A stretch of DNA of 64,000 nt from Planctomycetia bacterium (GTDB lineage Bacteria > Planctomycetota > Planctomycetia > Gemmatales > Gemmataceae): NCBI GenBank assembly GCA_005786805.1, contig SYCV01000066.1:1-64000 (forward strand). The letters run 5' to 3'. Below are positions 31,824 to 44,493 of this stretch, in pieces. The notes under the pieces are model-generated. The model had not been told where the DNA came from. It searched no databases and was given only the letters and a program-made list of their open reading frames with translations. The translations under genes were made by a program, and so were the position numbers. Numbering within the stretch: the first letter of the stretch is position 1; the number at the start of each line of letters is the position of its first letter.

Positions 31824-33278
31824 TTGTTCAAAAGCTTAATTTACAACCTGATTTTCCATGGAGCTTTGGTCACGGATGGCATCATGATCCAGCGAAGAAG
31901 TCAGTTGATAATTGTTTGGTTTTTTATCAGTGATATGCTTGCGACAAGCCTTGCCTGGTTGTCCTCTTACCATTTGAGATTTGAGACTGGCTGGATACCT
32001 TTTATTTCCAACCCCGTTGAAAAAGATAATTTATTCAGTCATATTCCATGGGTTCTATTCACCGCTGCAGTTGCGTATCATTTCACTGAACAATACAAGA
32101 TCAACCGTATGCGCAGAATGCGTGAGGAGGCTTTTTGTTCTGTTAAAGGAACATTCTTCCTGTTGTTGCTTTTGCTGGCTGTTGACTTTTTTCGCAAGGA
32201 TCTTTCAGGTTCCAGGGTCATGGTCGCGATTTTTGGAATTCTAAATTTTCTGTTTGTCTTTTTTGTGAGGCAGATCAATTGGAAGTTGATACGGGGATTT
32301 CGTTCCAGGGGGTTTGATCAGTCTTTTGCCATAATTGTCGGGACTGGCAGGGTCGCTAGAAAAATGGCCTCCATTTTGAAGGAGAACTCATGGTTGGGTA
32401 TCAAGAATATAGGCTATGTTGAGGATCAGGTCTCACCCTTCAGCAAGGATCTTGATGTCATGGGGAAATTCGAGGACCTTCCCGAGTTGATCAAGCAGTA
32501 CACTGTTAGCAATGTCTTTATCGCCTTACCCATGAATCGATATGATGATGTTCGCAAGGTTTACGAAATTTTATCAGATACCTTTGTGGATGTGCGCCTG
32601 GCGGCTGATGTTCCTGAGCTTGCGGGGCTGGCGCTATCCACGGTTGATGTTGATGGAATGCCATTGATTTCCTTGAAAGAGAATCCGCATTTCGGTTTAA
32701 ATGTGATGTTCAAGCGGAGTATGGATATTATTCTGTCGTTGGTCGGGATTATTTTGATTTCACCTTTGTTGTTCACTATCGCGATCTTGATTAAATTGAC
32801 TAGCAGGGGACCAGTTTTTTATTCTCAGGAAAGATGTGGGCTTAATGGCAAGCCATTTCAAATGCTTAAATTCAGAAGCATGAAAGTGGACGCGGAAAAT
32901 GAGACGGGCGCGGTTTGGGCCGCGAAAAATGATGATCGCAGGACTATCTTGGGGACCTTTCTTCGTAAAACCAGCATTGATGAACTTCCCCAGTTATTCA
33001 ATGTTCTTCAGGGGGATATGAGCCTGGTTGGTCCACGACCAGAGAGGCCCGTATTCATCGATAAATTTAGAAAAACCATTCCAAATTATATGGCCAGGCA
33101 TACTGTCAAGGCAGGGATCACAGGTTGGGCGCAGGTCCACGGTTGGCGAGGTAATACTTCCCTTCGAAAAAGGCTGCAATACGACCTTTATTACATAACC
33201 CATTGGACGCCTTGGATGGATATCCGCATACTTTGGATGACCATTTTCAAAGGCATGATTCACCGAAATGCCTATTGA
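31824..33278 (+). CDS. Undecaprenyl-phosphate glucose phosphotransferase (WcaJ/WbaP-type)
   Basis: N-terminal TM helices; GTGRVARKMA; PVFYSQERCGLNGKPFQMLKFRSMKVDAE; RKTSIDELPQLFNVLQGDMSLVGPRPERP. Start may be ATG 31884 (MIQRRSQL). Confidence 0.88.
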   Translation: MFKSLIYNLIFHGALVTDGIMIQRRSQLIIVWFFISDMLATSLAWLSSYHLRFETGWIPFISNPVEKDNLFSHIPWVLFTAAVAYHFTEQYKINRMRRMREEAFCSVKGTFFLLLLLLAVDFFRKDLSGSRVMVAIFGILNFLFVFFVRQINWKLIRGFRSRGFDQSFAIIVGTGRVARKMASILKENSWLGIKNIGYVEDQVSPFSKDLDVMGKFEDLPELIKQYTVSNVFIALPMNRYDDVRKVYEILSDTFVDVRLAADVPELAGLALSTVDVDGMPLISLKENPHFGLNVMFKRSMDIILSLVGIILISPLLFTIAILIKLTSRGPVFYSQERCGLNGKPFQMLKFRSMKVDAENETGAVWAAKNDDRRTILGTFLRKTSIDELPQLFNVLQGDMSLVGPRPERPVFIDKFRKTIPNYMARHTVKAGITGWAQVHGWRGNTSLRKRLQYDLYYITHWTPWMDIRILWMTIFKGMIHRNAY

Positions 33279-33352
33279 TATTTCATTTAACTTTTAATTT
33301 ACACCTTTGATTACTTCCCACCCTCTCTAAAATTGTAATTGTACAATTATAG

Positions 33353-35116
<1,764 letters not shown>

Positions 35117-35124
<8 letters not shown>

Positions 35125-36271
35125 TCCAAATGGTTTGACCTACCTTGCTCAGTTGACCCCCAAGGGGAAAAGCGCGATTGCAACCATTGCAATTTGCGGC
35201 CCTAATGCATGGGAGATAATGCGAAGAGTCTTCAGGCCAAGAAATAAAAAACCATTGCCTGTCGAGGCAAATGCCGGCAATATTTTTCTCGGCAGGCTGG
35301 GGTTGGGCCATGGTGATGAGGTTGTTCTAAGTTTTAAATCAGCCATACCCTTGTGCCTGGAAATCCATCCGCATGGTGGAATCCAAGTTGTTTCCATGCT
35401 GCTCGAATTTTTGCAGGCGCAGGGAGCGATTCTTTGCAAATGGCAGGATTTTTCCTCATTGATTTATCCTGACCCCCTTCAAGCCATGGCTTTCAACTTG
35501 CTAAATCAGGCTACAACCAGGGAACCATCAAAAATTTTACTTGATCAGTTTAATGGTGCCTTTAGGGCCTGGCTTGACGAGTTTCTAATTTATGTGTGCA
35601 CGAATGATGCATTGTCGGCAAAAAACCACATCGCAAATATTTCACCCTATTCAAATATGGGTTGCAGATTGGTTGATCCATGGAGGGTAGTTTTGGCGGG
35701 CCCGACTAATGCTGGTAAAAGCAGCTTGATGAATGTTCTTGCAGGGTATCAGCGAAGTATTGTTTCGGATATTCCCGGGACCACCCGGGATGTGCTTTGG
35801 CTTGAAACTGCAATCGAGGGCTGGGCGGTTTCTTTTGCGGATACCGCTGGTATGCGGGAAAGTTCCGATCCGTTGGAAAATGCCGGGATGCTGATGGGGG
35901 CGAGGGCAATTGAAATTGCCGATTTGGTTCTTTGGATTCAGGATTGTACTGTTGACGAAGTTCCGCCGCCGCTCCACTTGCGAGATAAAAAAATTGTAAT
36001 GGTCAGGAATAAAATTGACCTCGAGTCTCAACAGGAGAGAATAAACAACCGGGAATCCATTGGAGTATCCGCGTTGGCCGGTGCTGGGGTTGAAGAATTA
36101 TTGTCAAAAATAATAGGTGAACTTGTGCATCCTGTTCCAAAACCCCTGCAAGCTGTTGCGTTTCATCCTTTATTGAAATCGGCACTGGATAAATCATGTG
36201 ATTTAATTGATAAGGGGCGTTTGGCAGAGATTCCTGAACTTTGGTCTTGTTTTCAAAAAAAATCGAAATAA
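35117..36271 (+). CDS. MnmE/TrmE-like GTPase lacking the C-terminal CxGK motif
   Basis: N-terminal TrmE-like region (TPKGKSAIATIAICGPNAWEIMRRVF, EIHPHGG); G domain AGPTNAGKSSLMNVLAG, SDIPGTTRDVLWL, DTAGMRES, NKIDL. Ends WSCFQKKSK. ORF opens at 35099; MNDPNG at 35117 overlaps coaX. Confidence 0.8.
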
Positions 36272-36284
36272 GGGGTGTTAGTCC

Positions 36285-37139
36285 ATGAGAATAGGGAAGT
36301 TTAAAGGTAATGATGGTTCATTGTTTGTAGGGTTGATTCAAAATAATGAGGTTTTAGCCTTGGGAGATTTGACAAAACAACCCGGGCTTTTTTCCCAAAT
36401 TCTGCATGGTGTGAATCCTGAAAAGGAAATTGAGCGACTTGTCGCATCATCGACAAAAAGATTTCCCTTGGGTTCTGTCACTTATTTGGTTCCCATTGAC
36501 CAACAGGAGGTCTGGGCTTCGGGGGTCACTTATTTGCGTAGTCGTGAAGCTAGGGAGCGAGAATCAGAGGGCGCTGCCAAATTTTACGATCTAGTGTACA
36601 AGGCCCAAAGACCTGAGTTGTTCTTTAAATCTCCCCCGGCCAAGGTGGCGGCTTTTGGTCAAAAAGTCCGCATTAGGAAGGACAGTAAATGGAGCGTTCC
36701 AGAACCTGAACTGACCCTGGTCGTTTCTCCTGCCGGAAAAATTGTTGGTTTTACCATTGGGAATGATATGAGCGCGCGGGATATTGAGGGAGAGAATCCC
36801 TTGTATCTTCCGCAAGCAAAGATGTATTCCGGTGCCTGCTCACTCGGGCCGGTTGTTACCCTTGCTAGGTTTCTGCCTCAAGGGGAGGCTTGTTCCATAA
36901 ACCTTCAGATCCATAGGTCTGGTGCCCAGGTATTTGAGGGTAGGACTTCCCTTGCGTCTATGGCCCGAAAACTTGAGGATTTGGTTTCTTGGTTGTTCAA
37001 GGAAAACGATTTTCCTGATGGGGCTTTTCTGTTGACTGGTACCGGGGTGGTTCCACCTGATCAATTTACACTTCAATCTGGAGATGTGATTAAAATTGAA
37101 ATCAACGGTATTGGCTTACTTGAAAACACGGTTGAATAA
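36285..37139 (+). CDS. Fumarylacetoacetate hydrolase superfamily protein (AraD1-like)
   Basis: EVWASGVTYLRSREARERES, PELFFKSPPAKV, VPEPELTLVV, GFTIGNDMSARDIEGENPLYLPQAK. Confidence 0.82.
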   Translation: MRIGKFKGNDGSLFVGLIQNNEVLALGDLTKQPGLFSQILHGVNPEKEIERLVASSTKRFPLGSVTYLVPIDQQEVWASGVTYLRSREARERESEGAAKFYDLVYKAQRPELFFKSPPAKVAAFGQKVRIRKDSKWSVPEPELTLVVSPAGKIVGFTIGNDMSARDIEGENPLYLPQAKMYSGACSLGPVVTLARFLPQGEACSINLQIHRSGAQVFEGRTSLASMARKLEDLVSWLFKENDFPDGAFLLTGTGVVPPDQFTLQSGDVIKIEINGIGLLENTVE

Positions 37140-37226
37140 CTCAGCACCCATGTTCTTTTTTTCGCCATTGCTTCTCGATGGAGTGATGCGGCATTGTTGG
37201 CTAATTTGTATTTTGGGAGACCAATC

Positions 37227-38021
37227 ATGAGGTTTATTTATTTCACCAAGACTCTCAAGGAATTAAAACCTTTGGAACTTGTTGAGTTCTGCAAGGAAAC
37301 AGGCGTGGATGGCCTAGATCTTGCGGTAAGGCCAGGGTACCCGATTGATCCCGCAAATGCTGTCGCGGAGTTGCCAAAGTTTGCCGCCATCATGAAGCAA
37401 AACAATTTAAGCATTCCGCTTGTTAGCGCGCCGACTTCTTTGGTTGATGCCGAAAGCAAGGAAGCCAGGAGTCTTTTTGAGGCTTGTGCGAATTCAGGCG
37501 TTCCGATGGTCAAGATTGGTTATTTCACTTACAAGGGTAATTTTGGCGAGGATTTGCAAGCTGCAAGGAAAAAGCTAGAGGGATTCCTGAAGCTTGCCAA
37601 GGAGACAAAGGTCAAGGCCGTATATCATACGCATTCTGGAGCAAACATTGGAAATAATGCGGCTTCTTTAAAAGAGTTGCTTAAAGATTTTGATCCACAC
37701 CATGTGGGGGCTTTTGCGGACACGGGGCATTTGGCGGTTAATGGTGGTCCCATAAAAATGGAACTGGAGATTCTGCGCCAGTGGTTATCCATCCTGGCAA
37801 TCAAGGATATTTTGTGGGAAAAGCCAAAGTCTGACTGGGTCTTTAGGGTTGTTCCCGCGGGGCAGGGCATTGTGCGCTGGAGCGATGCCTCAAAGGGAAT
37901 CACCGATGTTAAATTCGACGGGACTATTGTTTTGCATGGTGAATACGAGGCAAAGGATCTTTCAAACCGCAAGACACTAGCAATCAACGAACTAGCATTC
38001 CTGAAAAAGCATTTTGCCTAG
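37227..38021 (+). CDS. Sugar phosphate isomerase/epimerase (xylose isomerase-like TIM barrel)
   Basis: FCKETGVDGLDLAVRPGYP, YHTHSGANIG, GAFADTGHLAVNGG, ILAIKDILW. Confidence 0.78.
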   Translation: MRFIYFTKTLKELKPLELVEFCKETGVDGLDLAVRPGYPIDPANAVAELPKFAAIMKQNNLSIPLVSAPTSLVDAESKEARSLFEACANSGVPMVKIGYFTYKGNFGEDLQAARKKLEGFLKLAKETKVKAVYHTHSGANIGNNAASLKELLKDFDPHHVGAFADTGHLAVNGGPIKMELEILRQWLSILAIKDILWEKPKSDWVFRVVPAGQGIVRWSDASKGITDVKFDGTIVLHGEYEAKDLSNRKTLAINELAFLKKHFA

Positions 38022-38041
38022 GTGGCCATGATGACATAAGG

Positions 38042-38068
38042 GGCCTTTGCAATAATTCTAAGGCCTTT
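38042..38068. terminator. Short hairpin between convergent genes
   Basis: GGCCTT / AAGGCC arms with TTT; overlaps the glgC stop. Confidence 0.4.
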
Positions 38069-39353
38069 AGATTACGGTTCCATCAGGGATGATGCTACCC
38101 CTTGGCACGCAAATTATACCGTCTCGTATCACAAAATTATTACCCTCGTCATGTTGGATTTTTTTGTCATTTACGAGACGCACATTTTTCCCGACCCTGC
38201 AATCCTTGTCAAGTATCGCGCAATGAATCACTGAATTGTCCCCGACATTCAGGTTTGGAACACCCTTTGCAAGGTTCTCGGACCTTTCCTTGTCAGATTC
38301 AAACCGATCGGCGCCAATGATAACGCATTCCTTGAGAGTCACATTTTTTCCTATTCTGCTTCGAACCCCGATCACGCAGTTTTCAAGTTGGGACCCCTCC
38401 TCAATGACACATCCGTCACTCACCAAGGTATTGGAAAGGTTGGCCCCTTGGAATCGAGAAGCCGGGAGGAATCGCATACGGGTGTATATCACTCCGTTGG
38501 GACTATGGAAATCAAAGGGTGGATTTGGGGTCGCGAGGGCAAGATTTGCCTCATGGTATGCCTTGATGGTTCCAAGATCTTCCCAGTACCCATCAAATAA
38601 GAATGCATTCACATTGTAGTTTTTGATGCTCCGTGGAAATATTTCTTTTCCAAAATCCGTCGCCAAGGGGCGGGAGTTAAGCAGGTCAAGCAATGCTTTG
38701 CGGTTGAATAAATAGATACCCATGCTAGCAAGATATGGCCTGTCCTTTGCTTCTATTCCTTTTTTGGAAAGCCATTCTGGTTTAACGGCATAAGGTTCAA
38801 TTTCCGCAATGGTTTTTGGTTTTTCAATAAAGGCGTGAACCTTGGATGTTTCATCTACCTGCACGATCCCAAAGCCAGAAACCTGTTCCCTTGAAACTGG
38901 AAGAACAGCGATCGTCACATCAGCTTTTGTCTCCTGGTGAAAACTATGGAGTTCCCGAAAATCCATTCGGTAGAGTTGGTCACCGGATAAAATCAAAACT
39001 TCCTTTGCGTGATCTTCAACCACATACCGGATTTGCTGCCTGACCGCATCCGCGGTGCCTTGGTACCAGTTTTGTCCTTCGTTGGTTTGCTGCGCGGCCA
39101 AAACCTCAACGAATCCTTTGCCAAACGGGTCGAATTTGTAACTGTTTGCAATATGCCTGTGAAGGCTGACGCTGAGAAACTGGGTTAAGACATATATTCG
39201 ATTGAAACCACTGTTGATGCAGTTGCTTATCGGGATGTCTATCAGCCTGTATTTTCCTCCGATCGGCACAGCAGGCTTGCTGCGTAATTGTGTAAGGGGA
39301 TACAATCGAGTTCCCCTCCCGCCACCTAAAATAAGACTAATGACATCCTTCAT
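38067..39353 (-). CDS. glgC: Glucose-1-phosphate adenylyltransferase
   Basis: ILGGGRGTRLYPLTQLRSKPAVPIGGKYRLIDIPISNCINSG; WYQGTADAVRQ; ILSGDQLYRMD; SMGIYLF. ORF opens at 39374. Confidence 0.94.
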   Translation of the reverse strand: MKDVISLILGGGRGTRLYPLTQLRSKPAVPIGGKYRLIDIPISNCINSGFNRIYVLTQFLSVSLHRHIANSYKFDPFGKGFVEVLAAQQTNEGQNWYQGTADAVRQQIRYVVEDHAKEVLILSGDQLYRMDFRELHSFHQETKADVTIAVLPVSREQVSGFGIVQVDETSKVHAFIEKPKTIAEIEPYAVKPEWLSKKGIEAKDRPYLASMGIYLFNRKALLDLLNSRPLATDFGKEIFPRSIKNYNVNAFLFDGYWEDLGTIKAYHEANLALATPNPPFDFHSPNGVIYTRMRFLPASRFQGANLSNTLVSDGCVIEEGSQLENCVIGVRSRIGKNVTLKECVIIGADRFESDKERSENLAKGVPNLNVGDNSVIHCAILDKDCRVGKNVRLVNDKKIQHDEGNNFVIRDGIICVPRGSIIPDGTVI

Positions 39354-39441
39354 GATAAATTTCCTGAAATGCAAAACTAGCTAATGAGATAACATCAACA
39401 TGTTAAAAATTATTCGGGTTCCAGTACAACAAATAAATGGT

Positions 39442-40842
39442 TCAAAAAGATCTTTCCTTGCTCCTATTCCACCAGCGCGATATTTGGACAGCGGTGTTCT
39501 CGGCGTTTTCAACGCAATCATTGATTGATATGCCCTTATATGCGTTTCCTGTCAAATACAACCCCGGATGGTTTGTAAGGGTTTCGTCAATCGATTGAAT
39601 CTTATCCAAGTGATTTACCATGTACTGTGGAATGGCGTTTTTCCAGCGAATAACTTTTACAAAATAGGGCGGTGCTTGTATTTTCATTGATAATTGCAAT
39701 TCCCTGTAAATCATCTTGGCTAGCACATCATCATCCAAGTCAACCATTTCCGGCCTGGAGGCCCCTCCACACATCGCCCTTAATAGCACACTACCGGCGG
39801 GGGCTCTTCCACGATATATGGATGAGCACCATTGCACACCTAGGATTGAACGATTTTCTGAACTTGGAGTCAGGTAACCAAATCCATCAAGAGGAATTGG
39901 TACATCTCCGGAACGAAATCCCATCACCACCACCGCAAGGCTGTTGTAGGGTATGCTTGAAATTATATCAGCCAGTTTTTCATCGAGATTTTTAAGTATT
40001 TGGGCTTGTTGCATTGCTGGGCATGAAAGGACAGCAATATCAAATGACTCAGACTCTCCATTCCCGCCCTCAACGATCCATTTTTTGTTGTCTTTGTCAT
40101 GTTTCAGATTGGATGCTTGGAACTGCCTGATTTTTGACCTGCCACATCGGTCTGCCAGAGCGTCGGTAAGGGTTCCCAATCCCTGGTCAAACGACCAAAG
40201 CTGTCCGGATGATCTTCCGCTTTCAGGATTGGTGGCAAGCCGGGCTTTTCGCGATGCCTTGAGACCCTTGGAAATGCTCCCATAATTTTTTTCCATTGCG
40301 GCAAGCCTGGGGAATCCCGCTTGATAACTTACTTGTCGTGCATCCCCCGCGTATATGCCGGTTACAAAAGGATCAACAAGTTTTTCTGCGATTTCGGTTC
40401 CAACCCTTCTCTGGGCGAAAGCATAAATCGACTCATCGGAAGAATCTTGCTTTCTTGGTTGGAAGCGTTCCATCGCCAAGGAGAACTTTGCCCTCAAGGA
40501 AAGAACATCTGTGGTTAAAAGCCCAATGAAAGATGATGGTAGTAGCCGAAGTTTTCCACCCAGTAGTAAAAAACGATTTTTTGCAGCCGCATCGTTTGCT
40601 GGTGAGAGTTGGCTTGATAAACAAAGTTCTTTGCTCAAATTCAATGTGGAGGGATTGCTGTCAAGAAAACCATTTGGACCGGATTCGTAAATGAAACCCT
40701 GCTCATGAATGGAGGAAATTTTTCCACCAATGTTTTTCTCGCTTTCCAGGATTTGGATATCAACATCAGCAAGATACTGCCTAAGCCTATAGGCCAGTGC
40801 GAGTCCTGATATTCCCCCTCCTATGATTGCAACTTTTGGCAT
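39442..40842 (-). CDS. hemG: Protoporphyrinogen oxidase (HemG/HemY type)
   Basis: AIIGGGISGLALAYRL; ESGPNGFLDSNP; VDPFVTGIYAGDARQVS; PGLYLTGNAYKGISINDCVENAENTA. Confidence 0.88.
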   Translation of the reverse strand: MPKVAIIGGGISGLALAYRLRQYLADVDIQILESEKNIGGKISSIHEQGFIYESGPNGFLDSNPSTLNLSKELCLSSQLSPANDAAAKNRFLLLGGKLRLLPSSFIGLLTTDVLSLRAKFSLAMERFQPRKQDSSDESIYAFAQRRVGTEIAEKLVDPFVTGIYAGDARQVSYQAGFPRLAAMEKNYGSISKGLKASRKARLATNPESGRSSGQLWSFDQGLGTLTDALADRCGRSKIRQFQASNLKHDKDNKKWIVEGGNGESESFDIAVLSCPAMQQAQILKNLDEKLADIISSIPYNSLAVVVMGFRSGDVPIPLDGFGYLTPSSENRSILGVQWCSSIYRGRAPAGSVLLRAMCGGASRPEMVDLDDDVLAKMIYRELQLSMKIQAPPYFVKVIRWKNAIPQYMVNHLDKIQSIDETLTNHPGLYLTGNAYKGISINDCVENAENTAVQISRWWNRSKERSF

Positions 40843-40886
40843 GATTCGATCTTAATGTACTTTGGATGATTGCATAAAGGAATTAT

Positions 40887-41882
40887 TCAGCGCCTTGAAA
40901 AAATAATATCATCTTCCTCGGTTTTCTGGGGTGAGGAGTTTGTTTGCTCTACAGGAGTTGGGGGAAGAGGATCACTTTCATGAGAGGCCGATAAGTTTGT
41001 TTCAATGGCACCCTGTGCGATTGGTTGTTGTTCAATGGGGGAATGCGCGGATGGTTGATGGGGGAGTGGGGGGCGAGACTTGGTTAATGGGGGTTTTCGG
41101 TTTGAGAAGTGCCTTTTGGCTTTCATCTCAGCGCCAAATCGCAGGACTATGTAGCTTCTTCCCCGGCTGTCCATTTCGAGTTCCAATAATCCATTCCGGG
41201 AAGCATCCTCCAGTAATTCACTGAATGTGCGATATCCATGGTAGGTCTCGTTGAAGGATGGCTTTTTTCGCTTCATGGTGTCTTTCACCATTGACGACCA
41301 TATCACCTCCTTGTTCTCCCTGCGAAGAGCCAACAGTGAGTCAAGCAGTAGTTTAAATGCCTTTCTCTTGCTGTCAGGAACTGAAGCGTCAAATTCCGGA
41401 AAAGTCCCATGTTTATGTTCAAGGTCCTCGTAATAAATGAACTCATCGCAATTGTCTCTCAACAACTCGGATGTTGATTCCTGCATTCCAAGGCCGATCA
41501 CATGTTTTCCAAGTTCCTTGAGCTTTGATACCAGAGGGGAAAAATCACTGTCTCCTGAAATTACCACAAATGTGTCAATGTGTTCCTTGGAATAAGCCAT
41601 GTCCATCGCATCGACACAAAGTCGAATGTCCGCGGAGTTCTTTCCTGTCTGGCTTCTCCTGGGGATTTCGGTCAATTCAATGGCGGCTTCATGAAGCATT
41701 GCAGTGTAAGCACTGAATCTGTTCCAGTCCGCATATGCTTTTTTGAATACGATCTTGCCTTTTTCAACCAATCTTTCGAACACCCTGGTTATATCAAATT
41801 TCTCACGACGATTTAGAAATCCCAACGCGAGGTTCTCAAAGTCAACAAAAACAGCAAGAGAGCGTTCTCCATCTTCAGCCAC
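40887..41882 (-). CDS. NYN domain (LabA/DUF88) protein with OST-HTH/LOTUS-like C-terminal domain
   Basis: LAVFVDFENLALGF; ADIRLCVDAMDMAYSKEHIDTFVVISGDSDFSPLVSKLKELGKHVIGLGM; winged-helix-like region FNETYHGYRTFSELLEDASRNGLLEL. Confidence 0.85.
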   Translation of the reverse strand: MAEDGERSLAVFVDFENLALGFLNRREKFDITRVFERLVEKGKIVFKKAYADWNRFSAYTAMLHEAAIELTEIPRRSQTGKNSADIRLCVDAMDMAYSKEHIDTFVVISGDSDFSPLVSKLKELGKHVIGLGMQESTSELLRDNCDEFIYYEDLEHKHGTFPEFDASVPDSKRKAFKLLLDSLLALRRENKEVIWSSMVKDTMKRKKPSFNETYHGYRTFSELLEDASRNGLLELEMDSRGRSYIVLRFGAEMKAKRHFSNRKPPLTKSRPPLPHQPSAHSPIEQQPIAQGAIETNLSASHESDPLPPTPVEQTNSSPQKTEEDDIIFSRR

Positions 41883-42041
41883 GGATTTACTCCCTTGGGT
41901 AAATAAAGGTTTTTAATTGGTCATCACTATCTAGATTTTAACCACTTATGGTCGTTCAATAAAGTGCTCAATGAATTAAATTATCAGCTAAACTGGAATT
42001 TAACGCATTCATGGTCGACGATTGGATTTTTAGATCGGATA

Positions 42042-42872
42042 TCAAGGTTTGGGGCGGACTACCCTTGGTTGGCCTTGTTGTGCGATTGGCTCTTGGACTA
42101 ATTTCCAGCCTTGGGGGGCGCGGGGCGGGTCAAACTCGCTTCTTTCCAGTTTCACATTCATTTCCATCTTGGGGATATCCCAGGTGACTTCGCTGCCATT
42201 GGGTTGTTCAAACCATAATTGTCTTGGCATGAAATTGGCGCGATTGAAGACAATTCTGGCCCTTTGAAAGTCTGCCTTGTCCGCGGGAAATCTTGGAATT
42301 ATATCCATGTAAATATACCATTGGTCTTCCTTGGATAATCTAATGTCATATCTGCGAAGTGCTTCTTCTGCTTTCATTCCAAACAATAATGACATGAAAC
42401 TATCCTCTGCAACCTGGCCTTGTTTTGGCTTGGGCATTTCAAAGGCTCTGATCTCTTTTGCCTCAAACAAAATTTGATAAAGATAATTGCCCGTGCAAAG
42501 AAACTTCTTGTCCAAATCAGCTTTTCCCTCTTTGCGCAATTCCAAACTTGCAAGATTCACTGTTGATTGGCCGGAACCCAGTTTCATGTACTTGGCAATG
42601 CCGATGGATGCGGAGGTTGTTTCAAAAGTTTTATCTTTTTCAATTAATTTGATGGAAGCTGCAAGCGTCTGCACCTTCAGCATTTCCTGTTCCCAACGAT
42701 TGAGGTATTGCTGGAGTTGGGCGGCAGTGGGTGCTTGGTTGGGGGTAGCAGGCACATTCGTTTGTGCAAAAGTTTTTCCGATGTAACCAAAGCAGAAGAT
42801 CAAAACAAATAAAAACCTAGCCATACATATTCTCCTGATAAAGCAGCATTCATGGATTAAATTGCTGCTCAA
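42042..42872 (-). CDS. TIGR03009-like exported protein
   Basis: Signal peptide; QQYLNRWEQEMLKVQTLAASI; FEMPKPKQGQVAEDSFMSLLFGMKAEEALRRYD. The real start is probably MARFLFVLIFCFGYIG. Confidence 0.7.
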   Translation of the reverse strand: MSSNLIHECCFIRRICMARFLFVLIFCFGYIGKTFAQTNVPATPNQAPTAAQLQQYLNRWEQEMLKVQTLAASIKLIEKDKTFETTSASIGIAKYMKLGSGQSTVNLASLELRKEGKADLDKKFLCTGNYLYQILFEAKEIRAFEMPKPKQGQVAEDSFMSLLFGMKAEEALRRYDIRLSKEDQWYIYMDIIPRFPADKADFQRARIVFNRANFMPRQLWFEQPNGSEVTWDIPKMEMNVKLERSEFDPPRAPQGWKLVQEPIAQQGQPRVVRPKP

Positions 42873-42951
42873 CAGATGAATTTATAGCATGGAAACAAAA
42901 ATGAATAAAAGGCCAGAAAGCCAGTTTGTGAACATTTGGCCACTGGGGGTG

Positions 42952-44433
42952 TTAGCCTAGATTAACATAGACTGTCTTTACTTCGGTGTAAAGGCTTAGC
43001 GCGTATTCACCTAGTTCACGTCCGATACCGCTCATTTTGAAACCGCCAAAAGGTGCAGCGGCATCAAAAACATCGTAACAATTCACCCAAACAGTTCCAG
43101 CTTTCAAATTGTTTGCCAACCGGTGGGCTTTGGTTATATCCTTGGTCCATATTGCCGCTGCCAGACCGTAGAATGTTTTATTTCCTCGCTGAACTACCTC
43201 GTCGACATCCTTAAATTTTAAAATATTCATAACTGGGCCAAAAATTTCCTCACGAGCTATCCGCATGTTATCCTTGACCCCGTCAAAAATGGTCGGCTGA
43301 ATAAAGTACCCCTTGCTGCCCACTCTTTTTCCACCACTTAATAAGTTTGCTCCCTCAGAAACACCCGCATCAATGTATCCCATGATTCGATCGCATTGCT
43401 CCTGGGATATTTGGGGGCCTTGGGTTGTTGACATGTCAAAGGGATCGCCGACTCGTTGTTTTTTCGCTCGGGCAACCAATTTTTCAACAAATGCATCGTG
43501 GATTTTTTCCTCCACGAATAATCGGCTTCCCGCGCAACAACATTGGCCTTGGTTGAAAAACAAGCCAAAGTACGCGCCTTCCACTGCCGCATCCAAGTCG
43601 GCGTCAGCAAAAACAACATTTGGGCTTTTTCCGCCCAGTTCCAAGCTTACTCTTTTCAGGTTACTTTTAGCCGCGGCTTGCATCACGATTTGCCCAGTGC
43701 TGCCTTCCCCGGTAAAAGCTACCTTGTCGATATCCATGTGGGAGGAAATAGCCGCGCCCGCTGTCGGGCCAAAACCTGGCACAACATTTATGACCCCATC
43801 CGGGATGTCAGCCTCCTGGGCAAGTTCCGCCATGCGCAAAGCTGTCAAAGGTGTTTGCTCCGCCGGTTTCAGCACAATGGTGCAGCCGGTCGCGAGTGCG
43901 GGGGCCCATTTCCATGCAACCATCAAAAGTGGGAAATTCCATGGAATAATCTGGCCCACAACCCCCACTGGTTCATGCTTGGTGTAACAAAAATATTCCC
44001 CTTCAACTGGAATAGTTTTTCCATGTGTCTTGTCACACCATCCGGCGTAGTAACGATAAGCCTTGATGCTAAGGGGCAGGTCCGCGTTCAATGAGTCGCG
44101 GAGCGGTTTACCATTGTCAAGCGATTCCAAAGCGGCAAGTTCAGGAAGGTTTTTTTCCATGAGATCCGCAAGTTTGTTTATCCGCCTTCCCCGTTCAGCA
44201 GCGCTCATTTTTTTCCAAGGTCCGCTTTCAAATGCTTTTCTGGCAGCCTTAACCGCAAGATCAATGTCCGCCGCATCTGCTTCAGCGATTTGGCAGATTT
44301 CCTGGCCTGTCGCTGGATTTAGCGTCGCAAATGTTTTTCCGGATAGGCTGTTCACCCACTTCCCATTTATAAATAACTTTTGGTTTGAGACCTTTGGCGC
44401 TTTGATTGTTTTTGATTTGGAGGTGGTTGACAT
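42952..44433 (-). CDS. NAD(P)-dependent aldehyde dehydrogenase
   Basis: [84 protein letters not shown]. Confidence 0.93.
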   Translation of the reverse strand: MSTTSKSKTIKAPKVSNQKLFINGKWVNSLSGKTFATLNPATGQEICQIAEADAADIDLAVKAARKAFESGPWKKMSAAERGRRINKLADLMEKNLPELAALESLDNGKPLRDSLNADLPLSIKAYRYYAGWCDKTHGKTIPVEGEYFCYTKHEPVGVVGQIIPWNFPLLMVAWKWAPALATGCTIVLKPAEQTPLTALRMAELAQEADIPDGVINVVPGFGPTAGAAISSHMDIDKVAFTGEGSTGQIVMQAAAKSNLKRVSLELGGKSPNVVFADADLDAAVEGAYFGLFFNQGQCCCAGSRLFVEEKIHDAFVEKLVARAKKQRVGDPFDMSTTQGPQISQEQCDRIMGYIDAGVSEGANLLSGGKRVGSKGYFIQPTIFDGVKDNMRIAREEIFGPVMNILKFKDVDEVVQRGNKTFYGLAAAIWTKDITKAHRLANNLKAGTVWVNCYDVFDAAAPFGGFKMSGIGRELGEYALSLYTEVKTVYVNLG

Positions 44434-44493
44434 TGAATGAAGCTCCTTGAAGTTGGTTTTAAACTTTTGGTCACACAGCTTTACCCGGGTGGA

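Noticed and set aside
35786-35808. TCCCGGGACCACCCGGGA inverted repeat
   Set aside because: It coincides with the conserved PGTTRD G2/switch coding region, so the symmetry is explained by codons (CCCGGGACC...CGGGAT).
43313-43987. 224-aa ORF on + inside the aldehyde dehydrogenase
   Set aside because: Shadow ORF antisense to a clear ALDH; no recognisable motif.
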